NCBI GenBank assembly: GCA_040755975.1
Contig: JBFLZY010000049.1
Coordinates: 1-22,022, forward strand
Origin: JAIMBK01 sp040755975
GTDB lineage: Bacteria > Bacillota > Desulfotomaculia > Desulfotomaculales > Nap2-2B
Direction of reading: 5' to 3'
DNA length: 22,022 nt
In this document: positions 14,954-22,010 of the stretch, one piece after another
Layout: every line of letters starts with the position of its first letter
Position numbering within the stretch: position 1 is the stretch's first letter
Program-made: the position numbers and the translations under genes
Notes under the pieces: generated by a model
Seen by the model: only the letters and a program-made list of their open reading frames with translations
Told to the model about the DNA's origin: nothing
Database searches by the model: none

Positions 14954-15952
14954 TTACTTCTTCTCCTTCAGCCAGGGCATCATGGCCCTTAACTGCGCGC
15001 CTACTTTTTCAATGAGATGCTCTTTTTCCTTTTCCCGCAGCGCCAGGAAAACGGGACGGTTGGCCTGGTTCTCCAGAATCCACTCCCGGGCGAATTCCCC
15101 GCTTTGAATTTCAGCCAGGATGCGCTTCATTTCCGCCCGCACCTGGTCGTTGATTAGGCGCGGCCCCCTGGTCAGGTCGCCGTATTCGGCCGTGTCGCTG
15201 ATGGAGAAACGCATCATGGACAGGCCGGCTTCGTACATTAAATCCACGATCAATTTGAGTTCGTGGAGACATTCAAAATAGGCGATTTCGGGCTGGTACC
15301 CGGCCTCCACCAGCGTCTCGAAGCCGGCCTTGACCAGGGCCGTCACGCCCCCGCAAAGAACCGCCTGCTCGCCGAAAAGATCCGTTTCGGTTTCTTCTTT
15401 GAAGGTGGTTTCGATGACGCCCGCCCGGGTGGAGCCGATCCCCTTCGCGTAAGCCAGCGCCAGGGGCAGGGCGTTGCCCGTATAATCCTGGTAAACGGCC
15501 ACCAGCGCCGGCACCCCTACTCCCTGCACGTACATCCGGCGCAAGAGATGCCCCGGGCTCTTGGGCGCAATCATGACCACGTCCACGTTCTCCGGCGGAA
15601 TAATCTGGTGATAATGGATATTAAAGCCGTGGGAGAACATCAGGGCCTTCCCTTCGGTGAGGTGGGGCGCAATTTCCGTCCGGTAAACGCCGGCCTGGAA
15701 CTGGTCGGGCAGCAGCACCTGAATGACGTCGGCCGCCCTGGCCGCCTCGGCCGCGCTGGTGACCTCCAGGCCGTCCTTTTGCGCCTGCTCCCACGCCCGG
15801 CTGCCCGGAAGCTCCGCGACGATCACGTCCAGCCCGCTGTCCCGCAAATTCTGCGCCTGGGCGTGCCCCTGGCTGCCGTAGCCCAGCACGGCAATTTTTT
15901 TGCCCCGCAAGACCCCCAGGTCGGCGTCGTTATCGTAATACACTTTGGCCAT
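14954..15952 (-). CDS. ilvC: Ketol-acid reductoisomerase, predicted NADH type
   Basis: 332 residues, a class I (short) enzyme. It converts acetolactate or acetohydroxybutyrate to the dihydroxy acids of valine, leucine and isoleucine synthesis, using Mg2+ and a nicotinamide cofactor. Seen are the Rossmann motif GYGSQG (24-29), LLPDQ, APKSPGH, the metal/acid residues in ETETDLFGEQ and HELKLIVDLMYE, and FSISDTAEYGD. The loop after strand beta-2 reads AELPGSRAW (46-54): Glu47 is present while the Arg and the last Ser that bind the NADPH phosphate are missing. The ATG has AGGGGGT about 9 nt upstream. It stands alone without ilvB, ilvN or leuA. The enzyme identity is firm and the cofactor is inferred. 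Confidence 0.97.
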   Translation of the reverse strand: MAKVYYDNDADLGVLRGKKIAVLGYGSQGHAQAQNLRDSGLDVIVAELPGSRAWEQAQKDGLEVTSAAEAARAADVIQVLLPDQFQAGVYRTEIAPHLTEGKALMFSHGFNIHYHQIIPPENVDVVMIAPKSPGHLLRRMYVQGVGVPALVAVYQDYTGNALPLALAYAKGIGSTRAGVIETTFKEETETDLFGEQAVLCGGVTALVKAGFETLVEAGYQPEIAYFECLHELKLIVDLMYEAGLSMMRFSISDTAEYGDLTRGPRLINDQVRAEMKRILAEIQSGEFAREWILENQANRPVFLALREKEKEHLIEKVGAQLRAMMPWLKEKK

Positions 15953-16161
15953 TGTTAAAAACCCCCTGTAAAGTATTTTAAGTTTCTTTGGATCCTTAAT
16001 TCTTTGGTGATCAATATTTTCCTGCTTACTTTCTCTTCAAAATATATTAATTTACAACGACGCAGCATCTTACTCAGGGGGGTTAGGGTTGGCCAAAAAT
16101 TTTTGCCAGAGCCCGAGCAACATGCAGTCAAAACTACCGTTTACCCAGGCATATTGGCAAC

Positions 16162-16182
16162 ATTGCACCACGTTGGTGCAAT
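16162..16182. promoter_or_regulatory. Perfect 21-bp dyad, NtrC-like operator
   Basis: ATTGCACCA (16162-16170), CGT, TGGTGCAAT (16174-16182): nine perfect base pairs on each side. The core TGCACC-N5-GGTGCA equals the enteric NtrC consensus. It lies about 110 bp before the ferredoxin-like gene and 210 bp before ilvC. I found no GG-N10-GC sigma-54 promoter on either strand nearby, so the regulator is unknown. Confidence 0.6.
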
Positions 16183-16189
16183 CCACCAC

Positions 16190-16216
16190 CACGACAAATT
16201 TACACACGACAAATTA
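16190..16216. repeat. Direct repeat CACGACAAATT(T)A x2
   Basis: Copies at 16190-16202 and 16205-16216, 15 nt apart, just beyond the 21-bp dyad and upstream of the ferredoxin-like gene. They could be tandem sites for one regulator. The rest of the 340-nt ilvC-ferredoxin gap shows an A/T-rich near-palindrome at 16090-16108 (TGGCCAAAAA..TTTTTGCCA) and a -10-like TATACT at 16252-16257 without a -35. Confidence 0.5.
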
Positions 16217-16292
16217 CTCCGCCGGCAGGAAAAGTTCGGCCTTTAGCGAAATATACTTGAAAATAAACTTTATAAGGGAGAGGTAGATAAAT

Positions 16293-16589
16293 ATGACGAC
16301 GCAACCGCAAAAACCACCTAAAGAAGTGGTCGTCAAGTTAGGCGACGCCCAGTTTGTCGTCCCGCCGGGCGCAAAGGTAAAAGACGCGGCCGCGGCCGCC
16401 GGCATCGAAATACCCGCCCTGAAGGTGGACCCCGCCACCTGCAAGGGCTGCCAGATGTGCGTGAAGGTTTGCGAGACCGGCGCCATTTCGGGGAACAAAA
16501 AAGAGCCCCACGCCATCGACCAGAGCGTTTGCATCCGGTGCGGCGAGTGCCTGGCCAAGTGCAAAACGGGCTCGATTGTCCCGGCGTAA
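16293..16589 (+). CDS. Small 2x[4Fe-4S] ferredoxin-like protein
   Basis: 98 residues, a probable cytoplasmic electron carrier. The C-terminal half has two CxxCxxCxxxC motifs (Cys 50/53/56/60 and 80/83/86/90) in the wording CKGCQMC..GAISG..PHAIDQ..CIRCGEC, which closely matches the C-terminal ferredoxin domain of NuoF/HydB-type subunits. Residues 11-43 (VVVKLGDAQFVVPPGAKVKDAA..GIEIPAL) resemble the beta-grasp start of the 2Fe-2S domain of NuoG/HydA proteins, but no 2Fe-2S cysteines remain. The start is ATG with GGGAGAGG upstream. It is followed by its own terminator, so it appears monocistronic. The redox partner is unknown. Confidence 0.88.
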   Translation: MTTQPQKPPKEVVVKLGDAQFVVPPGAKVKDAAAAAGIEIPALKVDPATCKGCQMCVKVCETGAISGNKKEPHAIDQSVCIRCGECLAKCKTGSIVPA

Positions 16590-16621
16590 ATTTGCCGGGG
16601 GGAGAAAAAAATAATGTAACC

Positions 16622-16653
16622 GGGGGCTGGAAAGCGATAGCCCCTTCTTTTAT
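16622..16653 (+). terminator. Terminator after the ferredoxin-like gene
   Basis: GGGGCT (16623-16628) pairs with AGCCCC (16639-16644) around a 10-nt loop and is followed by TTCTTTTATCTT. It lies 34 nt after the stop codon. The following 85 nt before the next gene show no riboswitch that I recognise. Confidence 0.72.
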
Positions 16654-16739
16654 CTTGAGGAGCTTTGCGGGCGAACGGGACCTCTAAACGAGTAGATACG
16701 GGGAAAATCCGGGAAAAATCTTTCCAAGAAGGGTGATCA

Positions 16740-17573
16740 ATGATGAGCAATTGCGCCAACTGCGGCACCTTTGCCTGCCGGGAAGGTCTTCTCGAAAAGG
16801 CGCCGGACCATTGCCCGATGCATGAATACGAGGACCTTTATGCAGAAGCCGCCGCCGAGTACCAAAAGAATCCGGTCAACAACATCGCTCGCCAGGCGGC
16901 CGTCGTTGAAGCCGCCGGCTACCGCATCTGGACCAGGCTGGAGGAAATCATCGAGTTTGCCTGGCGGGCCGGTTTTCAAAAGCTGGGGCTGGCCTTCTGC
17001 GTGGGCCTGCGCAAAGAAGCCGGGCAGGTGGCCAAAATCCTAAGCGGCGCCGGCTTCCGCGTGGAATCGGTGGCCTGCAAGACGGGGGCAAAACCCAAAG
17101 AATTGCTGGGCATTAACGATGAGCAAAAGGTGCGGCCAGGCCAGTTTGAAGCAATGTGCAATCCCATTGCCCAGGCGAAAATTCTAAACGCGGCCAAAAC
17201 CGACTTAAACATTTTACTGGGTTTGTGCGTCGGTCACGATACCTTGTTCATCCGCTATGCGGAAGCGCCTGTGACGGTCCTGGCAACAAAGGACCGCGTG
17301 CTGGCCCACAACCCGTTGGGGGCTCTATACGCGGATTCTTATTACGCCGAAAAAATCGCCGCCCACCGGCGCCCGGTTTCCAAAACCGCCGAAGGAGCGG
17401 AGGCAACGCACCGCGTCCAGGAAGCAGTGCAAAAAGCCGCGCCGGAAGGACGGATCAGTTGCGCGGCGGCGCGGGAACTGGCAGCCCGGCTGGGGGTGCG
17501 CCCACGGGTGGTCGGCGCCGCCTGCGACGAACTCGACATCAAAATAAAAGGGTGCGAACTGGGCTGCTTCTGA
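16740..17573 (+). CDS. DUF1847 cysteine-rich, probable metal-binding protein
   Basis: 277 residues. The N-terminal cluster CANC..TFACREG..DHCP (Cys 5, 8, 13, 25) suggests a zinc or iron-sulfur site. The middle part (about 50-210) contains further conserved-looking Cys residues (LGLAFCVGL, VACKTG, EAMCNPI, LLGLCVGHD) and a VLATKDRVLAHNPLGALY segment, as in DUF1847 proteins of anaerobes. The C-terminal 40 residues (SCAAARELAARLGVRPRVVGAACDELDIKIKGCELGCF region) look like a small helix-turn-helix-style module ending in a Cys pair. The ATG at 16740 or 16743 follows AAGGGTGA. The function of this family is not established. It may be redox related, given the ferredoxin-like gene before it. Confidence 0.82.
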   Translation: MMSNCANCGTFACREGLLEKAPDHCPMHEYEDLYAEAAAEYQKNPVNNIARQAAVVEAAGYRIWTRLEEIIEFAWRAGFQKLGLAFCVGLRKEAGQVAKILSGAGFRVESVACKTGAKPKELLGINDEQKVRPGQFEAMCNPIAQAKILNAAKTDLNILLGLCVGHDTLFIRYAEAPVTVLATKDRVLAHNPLGALYADSYYAEKIAAHRRPVSKTAEGAEATHRVQEAVQKAAPEGRISCAAARELAARLGVRPRVVGAACDELDIKIKGCELGCF

Positions 17574-17595
17574 ATTTTGGTAGGCGCGGCAATAA

Positions 17596-17626
17596 AAAAA
17601 TTGGGAAGCAGACCATTTTTTATTTA
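17596..17626 (+). terminator. Weak A/T-stem terminator after the DUF1847 gene
   Basis: A run of A followed by TTGG can pair with CCA followed by a run of T (with one bulge) over an 8-nt loop, and TATTT follows. The stem is mostly A-T, so this is only a possible terminator. Confidence 0.3.
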
Positions 17627-17690
17627 GAAAAGCTTGATCTTTAAGGTCATATATGTAATAATTTTTTCGGTAAAAATAAAAAATAAACGA

Positions 17691-17726
17691 GAGGGGAGGA
17701 ACTGGTTTAATTTAAGACCAAACCAG
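17691..17726 (+). promoter_or_regulatory. SD followed by a bridging hairpin before the biotin carrier start
   Basis: GAGGGGAGGA (17691-17700) is the only good SD but is 35 nt from the ATG at 17736. Immediately after it, CTGGTTT (17702-17708) and AAACCAG (17720-17726) form a perfect 7-bp stem with an 11-nt loop. With the stem folded, only about 10 unpaired nt separate the SD from the ATG, a normal spacing. Confidence 0.55.
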
Positions 17727-17735
17727 AACGTAAAA

Positions 17736-17951
17736 ATGAGTACACCTGTGGTTGCGCCAATGGTTGGCAAGGTCATTTCCGTTGATGTAAAAGTAGGCGA
17801 CAAGGTTAAGAAAAACGATGTGGTAGCCGTCATCGAGGCCATGAAAATGCATGTCAAGATCTTTTCCCCGGCGGAAGGCGAGGTCCAGGAAATCAAAGTC
17901 TCCCCGGGACAACAGGTAAACCGCAATGATGTGCTGGTTACTTTAAATTAA
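17736..17951 (+). CDS. Stand-alone biotin carboxyl carrier protein
   Basis: 71 residues, the whole of one biotinyl/lipoyl domain: MSTPVVAPMVGKVISVDVKV, VGDKVKKNDVVAVIEAMKMH with the biotinylated Lys37 in EAMKM, and SPAEGEVQEIKVSPGQQV. Such free carriers serve biotin-dependent decarboxylases, transcarboxylases or split pyruvate/acyl-CoA carboxylases. No carboxylase subunit is nearby, so the partner must be elsewhere. The open frame continues upstream without a stop, but the only in-frame start codons there lie before the SD, so the ATG at 17736 is used. It is followed by a good terminator, hence monocistronic. Confidence 0.93.
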   Translation: MSTPVVAPMVGKVISVDVKVGDKVKKNDVVAVIEAMKMHVKIFSPAEGEVQEIKVSPGQQVNRNDVLVTLN

Positions 17952-17977
17952 TTATGCCTTTTGAATTTCTCAACCCG

Positions 17978-18009
17978 GGAATTGGCTTCCTCCAATTCCT
18001 TCTTTTTTC
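17978..18009 (+). terminator. Terminator of the biotin carrier gene
   Basis: A perfect 8-bp stem GGAATTGG (17978-17985) / CCAATTCC (17992-17999) with a 6-nt loop, followed by TTCTTTTTTCC. Confidence 0.82.
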
Positions 18010-18019
18010 CCCTCGTCTT

Positions 18020-18053
18020 TCATCCTTGATTCCTGATTCCCATCTTAATCTTA
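18020..18053. repeat. Degenerate heptamer array (TGATTCC-type)
   Basis: TCATCCT, TGATTCC, TGATTCC and CATCTTA follow at a 7-nt period, then ATCTTA. It ends 6 nt before the GTG start of the mog gene. The period matches the arrays at 3999-4026 and 11271-11300. Confidence 0.6.
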
Positions 18054-18059
18054 CAGGGG

Positions 18060-18560
18060 GTGGTTAAGTTCTACCGGGTAGGAATAATTACGGCCAGCGA
18101 CAAAGGGGCGCGGGGAGAGCGCGCGGACAAAAGCGCCGAAGCAATCCGGGAAATAATGGCCGGCCTTGGCTGGGAAGTTGTTTCCTACCGGCTCGTCTCC
18201 GACGATCCGGCCGAAATTAAAAATGCCCTGGCCGGCATGGCCGACCGGCAGAAAGTGGATTTAATTCTCACCACCGGAGGTACGGGCTTAGGCCCGCGCG
18301 ACAACACTCCGGAAGCAACCAAAGCGGTAATTGACAGGGACGTTCCCGGCCTGGCCGAGGCTATGCGCCAGGAAAGCATGAAGAAAACCCCCCGGGCCAT
18401 GCTCAGCCGGGGCATCGCCGGGATCCGCAAACAAACGCTCATTATCAACTTGCCAGGCAGCCCGAAGGCCGTCCGGGAATGCCTGGCGGCCATTTTGCCG
18501 GCCCTCCCGCACGGCCTGGAAATCCTCACCGGCCGGGGCGGGGAGTGCGGTGAAGGCTGA
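18060..18560 (+). CDS. mog: MogA/MoaB-family molybdopterin adenylyltransferase
   Basis: 166 residues, full length. The family activates molybdopterin with ATP before molybdate (or tungstate) insertion; MoaB-type members act likewise. Seen are VGIITASDKGARGERADKS (7-25), the nucleotide/molybdopterin motif TTGGTGLGPRDNTPEAT (71-87) and IINLPGSPKAVRE (128-140). The only possible start near the family N-terminus is GTG 18060, which overlaps its own SD (AGGGGGTG). The heptamer array lies directly upstream and no promoter is clear. No other cofactor genes are near. mogA and moaB cannot be told apart from sequence alone. Confidence 0.92.
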   Translation: MVKFYRVGIITASDKGARGERADKSAEAIREIMAGLGWEVVSYRLVSDDPAEIKNALAGMADRQKVDLILTTGGTGLGPRDNTPEATKAVIDRDVPGLAEAMRQESMKKTPRAMLSRGIAGIRKQTLIINLPGSPKAVRECLAAILPALPHGLEILTGRGGECGEG

Positions 18561-18774
18561 ACTTTTATACTTTTTTACCTTTCCCTGGTATAAAAACCAT
18601 TCCGGAAGGAAAAAAATAATAGTAGCCACCCGGGCATACAGTTCACGGACCAGGAAAAAGTTTCAAACCAAATAAATGCAATTAAAATAAAGCCTGAGAG
18701 GAAGAAAGAAAAAGATTTCTCTTGCTAATTTACGCACATCAAAATAAAAGGAGGATTTTATAATGTAAAAGCAG

Positions 18775-18804
18775 TTGATTTTGATTTCTTTGCTTTTATA
18801 TTAT
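18775..18804 (+). promoter_or_regulatory. Promoter of groES-groEL
   Basis: TTGATT (18775-18780), an 18-nt spacer and TATTAT (18799-18804), in very AT-rich DNA directly before the CIRCE element. The expected start is near 18811. The 214 nt between the mog stop and this promoter hold no gene that I can support, apart from the SD-ATG-TAA module at 18748-18768 discussed in the findings. Confidence 0.65.
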
Positions 18805-18815
18805 TTTAAATGATG

Positions 18816-18842
18816 TTAGCACTCGTCTCATGTGAGTGCTAA
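18816..18842 (+). promoter_or_regulatory. CIRCE operator (HrcA site)
   Basis: TTAGCACTC (18816-18824), a 9-nt spacer and GAGTGCTAA (18834-18842): an exact match to the CIRCE consensus. HrcA binds it to repress groESL until heat shock (known). It overlaps the start of the transcript. Confidence 0.98.
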
Positions 18843-18883
18843 CAATGCTCAAAAAACTCTAATTTAAGGAGGGGTTTTTAAAG

Positions 18884-19171
18884 GTGATCAGACCATTGGG
18901 CGAACGGGTAGTCGTCAAACCTCTACCCACCGAAGAAGTTACCAAAGGGGGGATTGTCCTCCCGGATACCGCCAAGGAAAAACCGCAGGAAGGGGAGGTA
19001 GTCGCCGTCGGCCCCGGCCGGTTGCTGGACAACGGGACGCGCGTACCCATCGACCTGAAGGTAGGCGACCGGATCCTTTTCTCTAAATACGCCGGCAACG
19101 AAGTGAAACTGGACGACGTGGAATACCTCATCATGCGTGAATCCGACATTCTCGGGGTAATCGAAAAATAA
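18884..19171 (+). CDS. groES: Co-chaperonin GroES
   Basis: 95 residues, normal size; forms the heptameric lid of GroEL. The N-terminal IRPLGERVVVKP and the mobile loop EEVTKGGIVLPDTAKEKPQEGEVVAVGPG (about 17-45) are typical, as is the end DDVEYLIMRESDILGVIE. The start is GTG 18884 with AAGGAGGGG about 9 nt upstream. It is controlled by CIRCE and co-transcribed with groEL 34 nt downstream. Confidence 0.98.
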   Translation: MIRPLGERVVVKPLPTEEVTKGGIVLPDTAKEKPQEGEVVAVGPGRLLDNGTRVPIDLKVGDRILFSKYAGNEVKLDDVEYLIMRESDILGVIEK

Positions 19172-19205
19172 CGGTCAAATGTAAATTTTAAGGAGGGAAT
19201 AGAAA

Positions 19206-20828
<1,623 letters not shown>

Positions 20829-20847
20829 GCCAAAGGCGCACATGACA

Positions 20848-20880
20848 AGCCCCTGGAAAAAAACAGGGGCTATTTTATTT
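20848..20880 (+). terminator. Terminator of groESL
   Basis: A perfect 8-bp stem AGCCCCTG (20848-20855) / CAGGGGCT (20864-20871) with an A-rich 8-nt loop, then ATTTTATTT. The last two T of the tail are also the first bases of the next promoter's TTGACA. Confidence 0.92.
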
Positions 20881-20907
20881 GACAACCGCCGCCGGATAAA
20901 GTACATT
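20879..20907 (+). promoter_or_regulatory. Promoter of cysK
   Basis: Perfect TTGACA (20879-20884), a 17-nt spacer and TACATT (20902-20907, 4/6). The leader to the cysK ATG is about 77 nt. It holds a small GGGA/TCCC hairpin and the GGCACAAA repeat; I see no T-box or S-box structure. Confidence 0.7.
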
Positions 20908-20933
20908 AGTAAGTATTAAGGGACAAAATCCCC

Positions 20934-20954
20934 AGGCACAAAAGGCACAAAGGG
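20934..20954. repeat. AGGCACAAA short tandem repeat in the cysK leader
   Basis: Two units, AGGCACAAA and AGGCACAAAGGG. Same unit type as the blocks in the atp operon (3891-3932 and 8263-8289). Confidence 0.6.
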
Positions 20955-20990
20955 AAAACTATTTTTAAGCAAGAAAGAAGGTTTCCTGCC

Positions 20991-21902
20991 ATGCCTATTG
21001 CGAACACCGTCACCGAACTGATCGGGGCCACGCCCATGGTGAGACTGAACAGGTTCGCCGCCGGCGCCGGCGCCGAAATAATCGCCAAGGTAGAATTTTT
21101 CAACCCCGGCGGCAGCGTAAAAGACCGCATCGCCGACAGCATGATCCGGGACGCCGAGGAAAAAAACTTAATCAATAAAGAAACCGTAATTATCGAACCC
21201 ACCAGCGGGAATACGGGCATCGGCCTGGCCATGGTCTGCGCCGCGCGCGGGTACCGGCTGATCATCACCATGCCGGAAACCATGAGCGTGGAGAGGCAAA
21301 AGCTGCTTAAAGCCTACGGGGCGGAAATAATCCTGACTCCCGGAACGGAAGGAATCCCCGGGGCAATCAAAAAGGCGGAAGAACTGGCAGCCGTCCTTCC
21401 CAATTCTTTTCTTCCTCAGCAGTTCAACAACCCGGCCAACCCTCAGATCCACCGAAGCACCACAGCCGAAGAAATCTGGCGGGATACGGAAGGCCGGCTG
21501 GACTTTTTTGTGGCCGGCGTAGGGACCGGCGGCACCATCACGGGCGTCGGCGAAGCACTTAAAGCACGCCGGCCGTCCATTCGGGTGGTGGCGGTAGAAC
21601 CGGCCGCCTCCCCGGTTTTAAGCGGCGGCAAGCCGGGGCCGCATAAAATCCAAGGCATTGGCGCAGGATTTGTGCCTAAAGTGCTCAACATCGCCATTTT
21701 GGATGAAGTCATCACGGTAACGGACGAACAGGCCATGGAAACCGCCCGCCGCCTGACCAAAGAGGAGGGTCTTTTCGCCGGCATTTCTTCCGGGGCGGCG
21801 GCCTGGGCCGCCCTGCAAATAGCCCGCCGTCCCGGAAACAACGGGAAAACGGTAGTTGTGGTGCTGCCGGACACGGGCGAAAGATATTTATCTATATCCT
21901 GA
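20991..21902 (+). CDS. cysK: Cysteine synthase (O-acetylserine sulfhydrylase)
   Basis: 303 residues. A PLP enzyme that makes cysteine from O-acetylserine and sulfide. The start TVTELIGATPMVRLNR is typical. The PLP Lys is Lys44 in NPGGSVKDRI, the substrate loop is TSGNTG (71-76), and the phosphate-binding loop is GTGGTITG (178-185). The late GISSGAA and LPDTGERYLS fit as well. The protein stops right after GERYLSIS, a few residues earlier than most relatives. The ATG at 20991 follows a modest GAAGG. It has its own promoter. A regulator or sulfur-transfer gene may follow, as the next gene starts about 108 nt downstream. Confidence 0.97.
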   Translation: MPIANTVTELIGATPMVRLNRFAAGAGAEIIAKVEFFNPGGSVKDRIADSMIRDAEEKNLINKETVIIEPTSGNTGIGLAMVCAARGYRLIITMPETMSVERQKLLKAYGAEIILTPGTEGIPGAIKKAEELAAVLPNSFLPQQFNNPANPQIHRSTTAEEIWRDTEGRLDFFVAGVGTGGTITGVGEALKARRPSIRVVAVEPAASPVLSGGKPGPHKIQGIGAGFVPKVLNIAILDEVITVTDEQAMETARRLTKEEGLFAGISSGAAAWAALQIARRPGNNGKTVVVVLPDTGERYLSIS

Positions 21903-21929
21903 ATCCGTGAAATAAATTTTTAAAATCCC

Positions 21930-21958
21930 TTGATAATCAACGATATTTAAAGTATAAT
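21930..21958 (+). promoter_or_regulatory. Promoter of the gene at the right edge
   Basis: TTGATA (21930-21935), a 17-nt spacer and a perfect TATAAT (21953-21958). The expected start is about 21965. The promoter lies inside the decamer array at 21932-21981. Confidence 0.85.
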
Positions 21959-21981
21959 AGAGATAATCAAAGATAATTGAA
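21932..21981 (+). repeat. Five 10-bp-periodic units over a promoter
   Basis: GATAATCAAC (21932), GATATTTAAA (21942), GTATAATAGA (21952), GATAATCAAA (21962) and GATAATTGAA (21972). The first and fourth units extend to a 14-nt direct repeat with one mismatch, 30 bp apart. The period equals one DNA turn, so bound proteins would line up on one face. Confidence 0.65.
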
Positions 21982-22010
21982 ACATATTGACCTCACCCCG
22001 GAGGTGCGCG

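Noticed and set aside
16148..16275. Sigma-54 promoter near the NtrC-like dyad
   Set aside because: The closest candidates have GG and GC spaced 7 or 9 nt instead of 10.
16004..16286. 80- and 65-codon plus-strand frames between ilvC and the ferredoxin-like gene
   Set aside because: No SD, low-complexity residues from the repeats and dyad, and two overlapping frames over the same DNA.
16654..16739. Possible riboswitch before the DUF1847 gene
   Set aside because: Some pairing potential (GAGG / CCTC) but no match to any riboswitch core I know.
17634..17735. Longer TTG start of the biotin carrier frame
   Set aside because: It lies before the SD, covers the leader hairpin and adds residues absent from the domain family.
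20914..20990. T-box or S-box leader before cysK
   Set aside because: Leader of about 77 nt is too short, and no specifier or antiterminator elements are visible.
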